Shown one piece after another: positions 6,163-14,966 of a stretch of DNA of 30,650 bases. The notes below the pieces were generated by a model, which made no database searches, was not told where the DNA came from, and saw only the letters and a program-made list of their open reading frames with translations. How positions within the stretch are numbered: position 1 is the first letter of the stretch; every line of letters begins with the position of its first letter. Location of the stretch: positions 1 through 30,650 of the forward strand of contig JBKQSL010000382.1 in assembly GCA_052143655.1 (NCBI GenBank), given 5' to 3'. Both the position numbers and the translations under genes were made by a program. The stretch is from CAVSUR01 sp052143655. GTDB lineage: Bacteria > Actinomycetota > Actinomycetes > Streptosporangiales > Streptosporangiaceae.

Positions 6163-9147
6163 TCAGCGGCCTATCCTGCCCCTGATGGTGGCTGTCAGGT
6201 CGGTCAGCTCAGGCAGCTCGAGCGCCCGGGCGAACAGGACATAGAAGAACAGGGCGCCGCCGCCGCCCAGCACCGAGATGACGAGCGCGCGCAGGTGCCC
6301 GGGCCCGATCACCACGTTGATCAGCACCCCCGCGGCGACGGCAAAAATCGCCGCCGGGATGGCCGACGCGTGCATCCGCAGCAGCGATGCGCCGATCCGC
6401 CGGCCGTCCAGGCCGTGCAGCCGCCGGGACAGGATGCGCCAGGCCGCGACCGCCCCGATCAGGTTGGCCAGCCCGAAGCCCACGCCGAGGCCGGCCACAA
6501 CCTGGTCAGGGGGCAGCAGCTGGTACGCGATGATGTTCGTGGCGATGTTGACGACCATCGTCGCGACGCCGATCAGTGCCGGCGTCCTGCTGTCGTGCAT
6601 TGCGTAAAACACCCGCAGCTGCAGCTGGAACAGCATGTAGGGGACCAGTCCCAGGCAGAAGAGGCCGAAGACCTCGCCGATGTAGCTGGCGTCGGCGAGG
6701 CTGGTGTTTCCGTGCGCCAGCAGTACCTGGGCCAGGCTCGGGCCGAGCACGGCCAGCACGAGGGCCGCCGGGACGACGATGACCGACGAGAGCCGTACCC
6801 CGAGCGAGAAGTCGTCGGTGACCAGGGACAGCCGCCGCTCCGCGGCGTGCGCGCTCATCCGCGGCAGCAGCGCGGTGATGACCGAGATGCCGACGATCGC
6901 GTACGGCATCTGGAACAGCTGCCAGGCGTAGGTGTAGACGGTGTAGCCGATGCCGATGTGACTGCCCTCGCCCCTCTCGGCGGCGTCGTTGGCCAGCCGG
7001 GTGGTGACGAGGAAGGCGACCTGGGTGGTCGCGATGTAGCCGAACATCCACCCGGCCATCCGCCCGATCTCGCCGACCTCGTCCCGGCGGAAGTCGAACC
7101 GCGGCCGCCACCGGAAGCCCGCCCGCCGCAGCGCGGGGATCAGCGCCACCGTCTGGGCCACGATCCCCAGCGTGGTGCCCCAGCCGAGCAGGCGGACCTC
7201 GCCGGTGGTGATCGTGGCCGGCGATACGCCCGGGTGCGCCACCGCCAGGAACAGCAGCAGCACGACGATCACGACGATGTTGTTGATGACCGGCGTCCAC
7301 ATCGGCGCGGCGAACCGGCCTCGGGCGTTGAGTATCGCCCCGGCCATCGAGCTGACCCCGTAGAACAGGATCTGCGGGATGAAGAAGTAGGCGAAGATCA
7401 CCATGAGGTGCAGCTCGGGACCTTCGATGTCGCCCTTGTAGAGGTAGACGATCGGCGCGGCCGCCGCCGTCGCGACCACGGTCAGCACGACCAGGGCCAG
7501 CGTGGTGAGGGTGAACATCCGCTGGTCGTAGGCGTCGTTGCGGCCGCGGTTGCGCTTGGCCGCGTTGACTAGCAGCGGCACGATGACGCTGGTCAGGATG
7601 CCGCCCAGCATCAGGTTGTAGACGACGTTCGGCAGCGTGTTCGCGTTGTTGTACGCGTCGGCCAGGGCCGCGGCACCGAGCGCATACGCCTGTACCATCG
7701 TGCGCACGAACCCGCTCAGCCGGGAGGCCAGGCTGCCGGCTGCCATCACGCCGCTGGAGCGCAGGATGCTGCCGCTGCCGGTCTCCGCGGCAGCGGAATC
7801 GGCCGCCAGCGCGGCCCCGGTATCGTCCAGGCCGACCGGCCCCGGCTCGGCCGCGCCGAACTCGATCCGGGCCAGCTCGCCGGTCATGGTCTCGTCGACG
7901 GCGGCGGACCAGCCCGGGCCGATCATCGACGGCGGCACCCGGAAGGTCCCGGTGTCGCGCTGGCCCGGTCCGGCGCTGCGCCAGTCGGGCGCGTGGCTGG
8001 GGTCCCGGTTCAGGTCAGCGGCGTACCAGTCCCGCTCCCGCTCCCGCTGCCGCCGGCGCCGCCCGAACCGGTCCGCCGCGGTCCGGTCCCGGCCGGGCTC
8101 GCCGGGCTGGTCGGCCGGGCCGGCCGGCACATCTGGTCCGGCCGGGGGTTCCTCGTACTGCCCAGGCGAGGAATCGCCGTGACCGTCGCCCAGGCGCGGA
8201 GGTGGCTGGTACGCGGCCGTCGGAAACTGATCGGCTGAGCTCGGGCCGCCGCGGTACTGCTCATCGCGGTACTGCTCATCGCGGTACTGGTCGTCGCGGT
8301 ACGGGCTGTCGGGCGGTCCGGCCGGCAGGTACCGGTCCTCCGGACCCCCGGCCGGGTTGCCCGGGTCACCGGCCTCGCGATACCGGTCCCGCGGCTGCGG
8401 GTCGTCCCGGTACCAGTCGCCGCCGTTCCCCTGTGCGTCATGGGCCCGTGCGTCCTCATAAGCCTGTGCGTAGCGCTGCGCCGCCGGCCCGGGCGGGTCC
8501 TGGTCCGCTGGCCGCCTGTCCGGCCCGCCGCGGCCCGGCCGCCGGCCGCCGCGGCCACGCCGGCTGATCCGCGACCGGCGGCCGGTCTCCCTCTCCGGGT
8601 CCGGCCGGAACAGGTGCTCGTACGGATCTTCCGCGGCCGGATCTTCCGGATACGGGGCAGCAGGGCGGTGGCTGTTCCCGGCCGGCGGAGCCGGGAAGCG
8701 CCCTGGCTGGCGCCCCCCGTCGTCATAACGGCCGTCGTCGTACCGGCTCTCGTCGTGCTGGGCCTGGCCGTACTGGGCCTGGCCGTGCTGGGCGTCGTCG
8801 TACCGCCCCTCCCCGTACCGGCCCTGGTCATACTGCCCGTCGTCATAACGGCCGTCGTCGTACCGGCTCTCGTCGTGCTGGGCCTGGCCGTGCTGGGCCT
8901 GGCCGTGCTGGGCCTGGCCGTGCTGGGCGTCGTCGTACCGGCCGTCACCGGGGCGGCCGGCGTAAGGGTCGGGGGGGTAGGCGTCCGCCGGATAGCTGTC
9001 CGCCGGCCAGGACTGCGCCGGGTACTGTTCGTCCTCCCAGGAGTCCGCCGCCGGGTCCGCCGCGGGCCAGTCCCGGCCCGATCCGGTCCGGTCGGAGGCG
9101 GGCTGGTCAGCCCCGGTCCGACCAGCCGGGCGCCGGGGCGTAGTCAT
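6163..9147 (-). CDS. murJ: lipid II flippase MurJ with long N-terminal extension
   Basis: The C-terminal 540 residues are a MurJ/MviN polytopic flippase of the MOP superfamily, which moves lipid II across the membrane for peptidoglycan synthesis. Characteristic segments are SRLSGFVRTMVQAYALG, ADAYNNANTLPNVVYNLMLG and about fourteen hydrophobic helices. The first 455 residues are hydrophilic and low-complexity, rich in Asp, Arg, Tyr, Gln and Pro, with repeats such as QHGQA, RYDDG and DEQYR, and should be cytoplasmic. I chose ATG 9147 because GGAGGAG sits just upstream; a longer open frame to 9474 has no such site and runs inside the upstream gene. The start overlaps the DUF6049 gene by 41 bases. 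The pseudokinase partner is the next gene, 216 bases downstream. Confidence 0.95.
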   Translation of the reverse strand: MTTPRRPAGRTGADQPASDRTGSGRDWPAADPAADSWEDEQYPAQSWPADSYPADAYPPDPYAGRPGDGRYDDAQHGQAQHGQAQHGQAQHDESRYDDGRYDDGQYDQGRYGEGRYDDAQHGQAQYGQAQHDESRYDDGRYDDGGRQPGRFPAPPAGNSHRPAAPYPEDPAAEDPYEHLFRPDPERETGRRSRISRRGRGGRRPGRGGPDRRPADQDPPGPAAQRYAQAYEDARAHDAQGNGGDWYRDDPQPRDRYREAGDPGNPAGGPEDRYLPAGPPDSPYRDDQYRDEQYRDEQYRGGPSSADQFPTAAYQPPPRLGDGHGDSSPGQYEEPPAGPDVPAGPADQPGEPGRDRTAADRFGRRRRQRERERDWYAADLNRDPSHAPDWRSAGPGQRDTGTFRVPPSMIGPGWSAAVDETMTGELARIEFGAAEPGPVGLDDTGAALAADSAAAETGSGSILRSSGVMAAGSLASRLSGFVRTMVQAYALGAAALADAYNNANTLPNVVYNLMLGGILTSVIVPLLVNAAKRNRGRNDAYDQRMFTLTTLALVVLTVVATAAAAPIVYLYKGDIEGPELHLMVIFAYFFIPQILFYGVSSMAGAILNARGRFAAPMWTPVINNIVVIVVLLLFLAVAHPGVSPATITTGEVRLLGWGTTLGIVAQTVALIPALRRAGFRWRPRFDFRRDEVGEIGRMAGWMFGYIATTQVAFLVTTRLANDAAERGEGSHIGIGYTVYTYAWQLFQMPYAIVGISVITALLPRMSAHAAERRLSLVTDDFSLGVRLSSVIVVPAALVLAVLGPSLAQVLLAHGNTSLADASYIGEVFGLFCLGLVPYMLFQLQLRVFYAMHDSRTPALIGVATMVVNIATNIIAYQLLPPDQVVAGLGVGFGLANLIGAVAAWRILSRRLHGLDGRRIGASLLRMHASAIPAAIFAVAAGVLINVVIGPGHLRALVISVLGGGGALFFYVLFARALELPELTDLTATIRGRIGR
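8251..8310. repeat. 15-bp tandem repeats inside murJ
   Basis: Two identical copies of gcggtactgctcatc (8251-8265 and 8266-8280) are followed by two diverged copies (8281-8295 and 8296-8310). They encode DEQYR-type pentapeptides in the MurJ N-terminal tail. The unit is a multiple of three, so copy number can change without a frameshift. Confidence 0.85.
8716..8940. repeat. nested direct repeats inside murJ
   Basis: The segment 8716-8793 recurs at 8836-8913 with a single mismatch (8772 versus 8892), exactly 120 bases apart. Inside it are 15-bp units of the type ggcctggccgtgctg, seen as consecutive copies before 8930. These encode QHGQA pentapeptides alternating with RYDDG blocks in the hydrophilic MurJ tail. 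The near-identity points to recent duplication or slippage. Confidence 0.88.
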
Positions 9148-11614
9148 CCGTCTCCTCCGTTCCGGCGTGCTGCGGCAGGACGTCGGGATCCGTCTCGCCG
9201 CGGCCGACCCGGTACTGGCCGACCTGACTAGCTTCGACGCTATCGGCTTCGGCAAGGTAGCTGGCCACGCCATGCTGGCCGGATTCACCGGGGAGGCCGC
9301 TGGCCGAACGGGATACAGCGCTCGCCGGGCCAGCCTCGCGGGGCTGCCCGGACTGACCCGGCTGGACCGGCTGACCAGGCTGGCCGGGCGGCTTCGCGGC
9401 GCCCGCGGTGCCGCCTGGCGGGACGGCGTCGTCCGGCGCGCTGCCCCGGCCAGCGGTGCCCCCGGCCGGGGCATCCTGGCCGCGGCGGATCGCCCGCGCG
9501 GCCGACGAGATCATGAACACGCCGAGCGCAGCGGCCACGATGACCAGCACGACGGTGCCGAACTGGGTGGCCTGGACCGTCACGCTCTCGTCGTGGCCGT
9601 CACCGGGCACCGGCCGCCCGGACGCGGTCAGCAGCCGCAAGCTCACCGTGGTGGATCCGACGGCGCCCGCGTGCACCTTCAGCTTCACAGTGCTGATCTG
9701 CCCCGCCGGCACGGTGATGATGCCGGGCTGGTGCGTGATCGTGAACCGGTCGCCGGCGGGCACGCTGACCGCGAGCCGGACCCGGACGGGATATCTGAGC
9801 CGGTTGGAGATTGACACCGGCACGGTGCCGCGCAGCCCGCCCAGGGTCACCCGCAGCGCCGGGATGATCGTCACGTCTGCCAGCTGGTCGTTAACCGCGT
9901 CGAAGACCTGGCTCAGCATCTGCCCGGCGCGCTGCTGGCCGTCCCGGCCGCGGCCGGCCGACGACTCCACCCCGGCTACCGCCTCATAGAGCGCCGGGTC
10001 AGGCTGCTGGCGCATGCCCTGCAGCAGCCCGACCCGGCGGTCGAGCTTGCGGACGCCGCCCAGCAGGCTGCGGCTGAGCTCCTGGGAACTGGACAGGGCC
10101 GGCGGGCCGCGCCGCACCTGCCCGGCGGCAGGCGATGCTGCGGCCAGGTGGTTCAGGGTGACCGGCCGCAGCCACGGCGCGCTCGCTGTCTCCGCCAGCA
10201 GGCCGCTGGCCAGGCTCGAGGAGGGGTCCCAGCGCCGGGGCGGCGCCACCACGACGGCCCGGGGCGTATTCGGCGCCTCCGCGGCGATCATCGCCGTCTG
10301 GGCCAGGAACAGCTGCTCGATGCCGAACGCGGTGCCGGGCTTGCGGCTGCCGGGCGAATCGGCTGAGCTGAGGATCTGGGTGAGCGTGTCGTCGGAGAGC
10401 AGGACGTGCATGTCACCGTTCTCGCCGTCGGGCGTGCTCGTCACCGCGCTCGGGGTGAGGCTCGGCTGCGGCGGGTTCGGCGGCATCGTGCGGGCGGCCA
10501 GCACCACCGTGCGGATGCCGTTCACCGCCAGGACGCCGAGCACCGGGTAGTTCGCGATGCCGTCAGCCGGCCAGGCGTATCCGGCGAGATCCCCGGACCC
10601 GCTGGCCGCCCCGGTGCTGAAACTGCGGTGCAGCACCGCGCTTGCCTCGGACCGGCCGAGCCGGAACGCCCGGGCCAGGTCCAGGTCCAGGCTGTCGCCG
10701 GTCAGCGCGGCCACGTCCACGTCCGCATACGGGGTTACCATCACCGGCTGACCAGCAGTCGCCGAGCGGAGCGCGGCCAGCCAGGCAGCCGCGGTCTTGC
10801 TGGCCGGACGGACCTGGCCGCCTTCGCAGCTCGCGCTGGCGCTGACCCGGTACTTGCTGGTCATCGTCTGGGCGCTGGCCAGCAGTGCGGGATCGACGAC
10901 CCACGTCAGCCCGGCCTGACTGCCATCCGCCGCCGCGGCGGCGAGCAGCCCGGCCAGCCTGCCGCCGGGGGCCAGGCTGCCGGCCAGGCCACCGGTCAGC
11001 AGGCCCGGGCAGACCGACTGGTCCGGGTTGTCGATCAGCGGCCAGAGCCACGAGAGCGGCATCTGCTTCGACCGGGGATAGGCACTGTGCGCTCCGGGCC
11101 AGTACGGCAGGAAGCTGCGGCTGGTCGCGACGACGCCGGCGGCGGCGCTGACGGCCTGGGCGGCCAGCGGGTACACGCCGAACGCCGTCAGCGGCAGCCG
11201 CTGCGCCGGTACCCGGATGGACCACTGGACGGTCCCGTGCGCGGGCACCGAGCCGGCCAGCTGCCAGCTGCCAGCCGGGGCGGGCGTGCCCGGCATCAGG
11301 TCCTGCCCGTCGGCATAGCCCAGCAGCATGTCCCGCCCCGAGAAATAGCTGCCGGAGGCCAGCAGCTGAACCGACATGCCGCTGATCGCGGTCGCCGAGC
11401 TGTTGGTGAGCTGGCCGGTCACGGTGATCGGATGATGCGGGGTGGCGTACTGCGGGCTGATCGAGGTGATCGCCAGCGATACCGGCACGCTGGCGCCGGA
11501 ATGCCGCGGCTGGGCCGTCTGCGCCAGGCTGGCAGCGGCCGGGACCGCCAGGACCAGTACGGCGGCTGCGGCCGCCGCGAGTGCGGCGGCCGCGATTCGG
11601 GCCCGACAGCTCAT
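9107..11614 (-). CDS. DUF6049 family secreted/membrane protein
   Basis: This large exported protein of 835 residues has unknown biochemical function. It starts with a signal peptide (MSCRARIAAAALAAAAAAVL and on to about residue 33), then an Ig-like domain (ISPQYATPHHPITVTGQLTN). A long central domain and a second beta domain (VTLGGLRGTVPVSISNRL) follow, then one membrane helix (about residues 683-707) and a Pro/Gly-rich cytoplasmic tail. It corresponds by position and architecture to Rv3909, upstream of mviN in M. tuberculosis, so a link to MurJ and cell-wall assembly is inferred. ATG 11614 is preferred over the open frame to 11749 because the signal peptide then begins at residue 1. Its 3' end overlaps murJ. 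Confidence 0.87.
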   Translation of the reverse strand: MSCRARIAAAALAAAAAAVLVLAVPAAASLAQTAQPRHSGASVPVSLAITSISPQYATPHHPITVTGQLTNSSATAISGMSVQLLASGSYFSGRDMLLGYADGQDLMPGTPAPAGSWQLAGSVPAHGTVQWSIRVPAQRLPLTAFGVYPLAAQAVSAAAGVVATSRSFLPYWPGAHSAYPRSKQMPLSWLWPLIDNPDQSVCPGLLTGGLAGSLAPGGRLAGLLAAAAADGSQAGLTWVVDPALLASAQTMTSKYRVSASASCEGGQVRPASKTAAAWLAALRSATAGQPVMVTPYADVDVAALTGDSLDLDLARAFRLGRSEASAVLHRSFSTGAASGSGDLAGYAWPADGIANYPVLGVLAVNGIRTVVLAARTMPPNPPQPSLTPSAVTSTPDGENGDMHVLLSDDTLTQILSSADSPGSRKPGTAFGIEQLFLAQTAMIAAEAPNTPRAVVVAPPRRWDPSSSLASGLLAETASAPWLRPVTLNHLAAASPAAGQVRRGPPALSSSQELSRSLLGGVRKLDRRVGLLQGMRQQPDPALYEAVAGVESSAGRGRDGQQRAGQMLSQVFDAVNDQLADVTIIPALRVTLGGLRGTVPVSISNRLRYPVRVRLAVSVPAGDRFTITHQPGIITVPAGQISTVKLKVHAGAVGSTTVSLRLLTASGRPVPGDGHDESVTVQATQFGTVVLVIVAAALGVFMISSAARAIRRGQDAPAGGTAGRGSAPDDAVPPGGTAGAAKPPGQPGQPVQPGQSGQPREAGPASAVSRSASGLPGESGQHGVASYLAEADSVEASQVGQYRVGRGETDPDVLPQHAGTEETDDYAPAPGWSDRG

Positions 11615-11722
11615 GCGGGTTCCCCGCCGGGGGCCGGGCCCTGGCGGCAGCTGGCTGTGGACAGTCGGATCATGGCGGAATGCTAGTGAAGCCGATCGGT
11701 GAGCCGGGCTAATGCTGCCGAC

Positions 11723-11740
11723 CGGGGAGCAGGCTCCCCG
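11723..11740. promoter_or_regulatory. hairpin in the divergent intergenic region
   Basis: cggggag (11723-11729) and ctccccg (11734-11740) form a perfect 7-bp stem with a four-base loop. It lies in the 165-base gap between the divergent DUF6049 and CCA-transferase genes. Its position supports starting the latter gene downstream at GTG 11780 rather than at 11699. It could be an operator or a leader structure. Confidence 0.4.
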
Positions 11741-11743
11741 ATT

Positions 11744-11772
11744 TTCCACAGCTTACGCGCAGCCCCTACGCT
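11744..11772 (+). promoter_or_regulatory. possible leaderless promoter of the CCA-transferase gene
   Basis: TTCCAC (11744-11749) and TACGCT (11767-11772) are separated by 17 bases and resemble a housekeeping -35/-10 pair. Transcription would begin about seven bases later, at or next to the GTG start codon at 11780, giving a leaderless mRNA. That fits the absence of a good ribosome binding site. This is inference from short motifs. Confidence 0.35.
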
Positions 11773-11779
11773 CAGGGCC

Positions 11780-13261
11780 GTGCCGCACTCCGCTTCTGCC
11801 ATCCCCGAACCGCCGCGGCGTGCCGCCGCTGCGCTGCTCGCCGCCGCCGGTCCGCAGGCCGCTGACCTGGGAGCGCTGTTCGCGCGGCACGGTCACGAGC
11901 TGGCGCTGGTCGGCGGCGCGGTCCGGGACGCGTTCCTGGGCCGGGAGCCGGGTGACGTCGACCTCACCACCGACGCGCGGCCCGAGCAGGTGCTGGAGAT
12001 AGGCCGGCGCTGGGCTGACAGCGTCTGGCCGGTGGGGCTGGAGTTCGGCACGGTCGGCCTGCGCAAGGACGAGCGCAACTTCGAGATCACCACCTACCGC
12101 AGCGAGCGCTACGCCGCTGATTCCCGCAAGCCCGATGTCCAGTACGGGACGTCGCTGACCGAGGACCTGCGGCGGCGCGACTTCACCGTCAACGCGATGG
12201 CCGCGCGGCTGCCGGGCTACGAGCTGGCGGACCCGTTCGGCGGCCTGGCCGACCTGCAGACCGGGGTACTGCGGACGCCGGGCCTGGCAGAAGACTCGCT
12301 CGCCGATGATCCGCTGCGGATGCTGCGGGCGGCCCGGTTCCTGGCCCAGCTCGGCTTCACCCCGGTGCCGGAACTGCGGGCGGCGATGACCAGGCTCGCC
12401 TCCCGGCTGAGCCCGCCGAAGGTGTCGGCCGAGCGGATCGCCGCGGAGCTGACCAAGCTCATGCTGTCGCCGCGGCCTGGCGGCCCGTCGGCCGGGATCG
12501 CGCTGCTCGTCGACACCGGGGTGGCCGAGCATTTCCTGCCCGAGGTGCCCCGGCTGCGGCTGGAGATCGACGAGCACTTCCGGCACAAGGACGTCTACCG
12601 GCACTCGCTGACAGTCCTGGACCAGGCCATCGCGCTGGAGCCGCGCTACCAGCTGGAGCAGGACCTGGTGCTGCGGCTCGCGGCGCTGCTGCACGACATC
12701 GGCAAGCCCAGGACCCGCTCGCAGCTGCCCGACGGCCGGGTGGCGTTTCATCACCACGACGTCAAGGGCGCGCAGCTGGCCCGGGCACGGCTGGCCAAGC
12801 TGCGCTTTCCCAAGGATGTCTGCGCCGACGTGGCCCGCCTGGTCGAGTTGCACCTGCGGTTTCACGGCTACGCCGACGGCGAGTGGACCGACTCCGCTGT
12901 CCGCCGTTACGTGACCGACGCCGGCCCGCTGCTGACCCGGCTGCACGCGCTGACCCGCGCCGACTGCACGACCAGGAACCAGGCCAAGGCCGCCCGGCTG
13001 GCCCGGGCTTACGACGGCCTGGAACAGCGCATCGCCGAGCTGGCCGAGCGCGAGGAGATGGCCAGCATCCGGCCCGACCTGGACGGCAACGAGATCATGC
13101 GGCTGCTCGGCATCCGGCCCGGCCCGCTGGTCGGCGAGGCCTATTCATACTTGCTGGAGCTGCGGCTGGAGCACGGCCCGCTCGGAACCGAGCGGGCGAC
13201 CGCCGAACTGCTGCGCTGGGCCGCGTCCGAGGGGCTGGCCGTGCCGGGCGCGGACGGCTGA
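11780..13261 (+). CDS. pcnA: CCA tRNA nucleotidyltransferase / PcnA family
   Basis: This 493-residue protein is a class II nucleotidyltransferase with an HD domain. The catalytic site GGAVRD (about residue 44) is followed by the acidic GDVDLTT motif. RRRDFTVNAMA and the RMLRAARF motif of the neck domain come next, and the HD motif LLHDIGKPRTRS is at about residue 302. Such proteins add or repair the 3' CCA end of tRNA; some act as poly(A) polymerase, and sequence alone does not separate the two. It is annotated PcnA (Rv3907c) in mycobacteria. I chose GTG 11780 since homology begins soon after it; the open frame also reaches GTG 11699. The last 121 bases overlap the convergent MFS gene. Confidence 0.94.
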   Translation: MPHSASAIPEPPRRAAAALLAAAGPQAADLGALFARHGHELALVGGAVRDAFLGREPGDVDLTTDARPEQVLEIGRRWADSVWPVGLEFGTVGLRKDERNFEITTYRSERYAADSRKPDVQYGTSLTEDLRRRDFTVNAMAARLPGYELADPFGGLADLQTGVLRTPGLAEDSLADDPLRMLRAARFLAQLGFTPVPELRAAMTRLASRLSPPKVSAERIAAELTKLMLSPRPGGPSAGIALLVDTGVAEHFLPEVPRLRLEIDEHFRHKDVYRHSLTVLDQAIALEPRYQLEQDLVLRLAALLHDIGKPRTRSQLPDGRVAFHHHDVKGAQLARARLAKLRFPKDVCADVARLVELHLRFHGYADGEWTDSAVRRYVTDAGPLLTRLHALTRADCTTRNQAKAARLARAYDGLEQRIAELAEREEMASIRPDLDGNEIMRLLGIRPGPLVGEAYSYLLELRLEHGPLGTERATAELLRWAASEGLAVPGADG

Positions 13262-14724
13262 CGGGCGAGCAGCCAGTACCCGGCCGCGGCGGCCACGTAG
13301 CCTGCCGCCGCCAGCCAGAGCATCGAGTACGACCGGCCATTCACCGGCAGGAACGCCGCGCACGCCGCGGCGCCCAGCGCGAACGAGCCGTTGTAGAGCA
13401 TGTCGTTGAGCGAGAACACCCGGCCGAGGAAGCCGTCGTCGACTTCTTCCTGGATGATCGTCGTGGTCGCGATCGTGATGCCCTGGGCCACCAGCCCGAG
13501 CACGAAGCCGAGCAGCACGAACTCGGCCTGCCGGAGGCCAGCGCCGAGCACGCCGGTCAGGATCCCGCCGCCGGCCAGCAGCAGCGTCACCCAACCGGAC
13601 ATCGACAGCCGACGCGTGACGACGGGAGTGACGACCGCAGCCGCCCCGTAGCCGATCGCCGAGCTGACACCCAGGATCAGGTAGTGCGACAGCGCGGTGT
13701 TCGCCCCCGCATGCGCGTAGTAGTAGTTGCGGTACAGCAGGATCGACATCAGCAGCAGGATTCCGTACAGGAACCGCTGGACGGCGGTAGCCATGAGCAC
13801 CGCGGTGGCCCGCCGCCGGTGCGCGATGTGCCGGATCCCGGCGGCCAGGCCGGAGGCCACCGTGCCAAGCTCGGCGAGAAGCCCGGGCCGGCTCCGGCCG
13901 CCCTCGGGCCGGGCCGGCCCCAGCAGGTCCCGGTCCATCCGCATCGCGACCAGGCCTGCCGTCAGGTAGCACGCGCCGCCGCACAGCAGCGTGACCGTCG
14001 ACCCGGCCCGCCCGCCGCCCGTGGCCAGGTGCACGATCGTGCCGCCGAACAGGCCGACCGCGGTCATGATCGTGCCGGACGTGGGCGCGACCGAGTTGGC
14101 CGTGACCAGCTTGTCCCGGGGCACCACGTGCGGCGTGGCCGCCGACAGCGCGGAGAGGAAGAAGCGGTTGACGCCGAGCACCAGCAGGGCACTGACCGCG
14201 AGCGGGGCGCCCAGGCTGCCCGAGGCGACCAGGGCGGCGGCGAGAACCGCGAAGACCACTCGCAGCAGCGGCGCCCAGGCCAGGATCTGCCGCCGCGACC
14301 AGCGGTCGATGAAGACTCCGGCGAACGGGCCGATCAGCGAGTAGGGCAGGTACAGCACGGCGAAGGCGACGGCCGCGGCCGCCGGGTCGGGGAACGACGA
14401 GGCATTGAAGAACACGTACGTGCCCAGGCCCGCGGTGAACAGGCCGTCGCCGGTCTGCGACACCAGCCGGGTGGCGAACAGCCGCCGGAAGTCGCGCTCG
14501 GCCAGCACGGTGCGCAGATCGCGCACGAACGACGGCGGTGGCTGTGACGGCCCGCACCCCGGGGACCCTCCGTCCGCAGGCGCTCCGTCCGGGGCCAGGC
14601 CGTCCGGGGCCAGGCCGTCCGGCGCCAGGGCATCGGCACCGCCCGCGCCCGGGTTACCCGCGGTCCCGGCGGAGCGGGACGGGCGGCGGAACCGGGGCAG
14701 GCGGCCAGGCGCCGGTGATGGCAC
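13141..14724 (-). CDS. MFS transporter, multidrug-exporter-like
   Basis: This major facilitator permease of 527 residues has about twelve hydrophobic helices. The MFS loop motif between helices 2 and 3 is seen as GPFAGVFIDRWSRRQIL. The N-terminal 65 residues are a Gly/Pro/Ala/Asp-rich cytoplasmic tail with three LAPDG repeats encoded by 15-bp repeats near 14589-14635. The C-terminal 40 residues are polar (Ser-rich) and are written entirely on the antisense of the CCA-transferase 3' end. The GTG at 14724 lacks an obvious ribosome binding site, so the start is uncertain. Substrates cannot be inferred; the family includes macrolide and multidrug exporters. An MFS gene at this place is common in actinomycetes. 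Confidence 0.9.
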   Translation of the reverse strand: MPSPAPGRLPRFRRPSRSAGTAGNPGAGGADALAPDGLAPDGLAPDGAPADGGSPGCGPSQPPPSFVRDLRTVLAERDFRRLFATRLVSQTGDGLFTAGLGTYVFFNASSFPDPAAAAVAFAVLYLPYSLIGPFAGVFIDRWSRRQILAWAPLLRVVFAVLAAALVASGSLGAPLAVSALLVLGVNRFFLSALSAATPHVVPRDKLVTANSVAPTSGTIMTAVGLFGGTIVHLATGGGRAGSTVTLLCGGACYLTAGLVAMRMDRDLLGPARPEGGRSRPGLLAELGTVASGLAAGIRHIAHRRRATAVLMATAVQRFLYGILLLMSILLYRNYYYAHAGANTALSHYLILGVSSAIGYGAAAVVTPVVTRRLSMSGWVTLLLAGGGILTGVLGAGLRQAEFVLLGFVLGLVAQGITIATTTIIQEEVDDGFLGRVFSLNDMLYNGSFALGAAACAAFLPVNGRSYSMLWLAAAGYVAAAAGYWLLARQPSAPGTASPSDAAQRSSSAVARSVPSGPCSSRSSSKYE

Positions 14725-14966
14725 GCACTCAGCCTAGGGCGCGGATCCAGCCGCCGCGTCAGCCCGGCAGTGGAGTGCCGCTGAACAGCCGGCGTCCGGC
14801 TGAGGCGCGGCGGGCTCCCGGTCCCGGCGGCCTGGGCCGCGGCCGCGAGCAAGGCGCCCGGGCACGCGAACGCCGGGGGCGGGGCACCAGCCCGCGGTGG
14901 CCCGCCCCCGGCAGCAGGCGCGCTGCCGCCCGTCAGCGCGCAGCGATAACGTGCCCAGCGATAGTG

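Noticed and set aside
6295..7572. 425-residue plus-strand frame over murJ
   Set aside because: It is antisense to the MurJ membrane core and full of repeated Asp-His-Arg. No domain is recognisable.
8716..8940. Regular repeats resembling a CRISPR array
   Set aside because: The repeats are in frame inside murJ, have a 15-bp period without unique spacers and encode pentapeptides. No cas genes are near.
9148..9474. N-terminal extension of murJ to 9474
   Set aside because: The added 109 residues are Ser/Arg/Pro-rich and antisense-like relative to codon use. They overlap the DUF6049 reading frame, while ATG 9147 has an excellent ribosome site.
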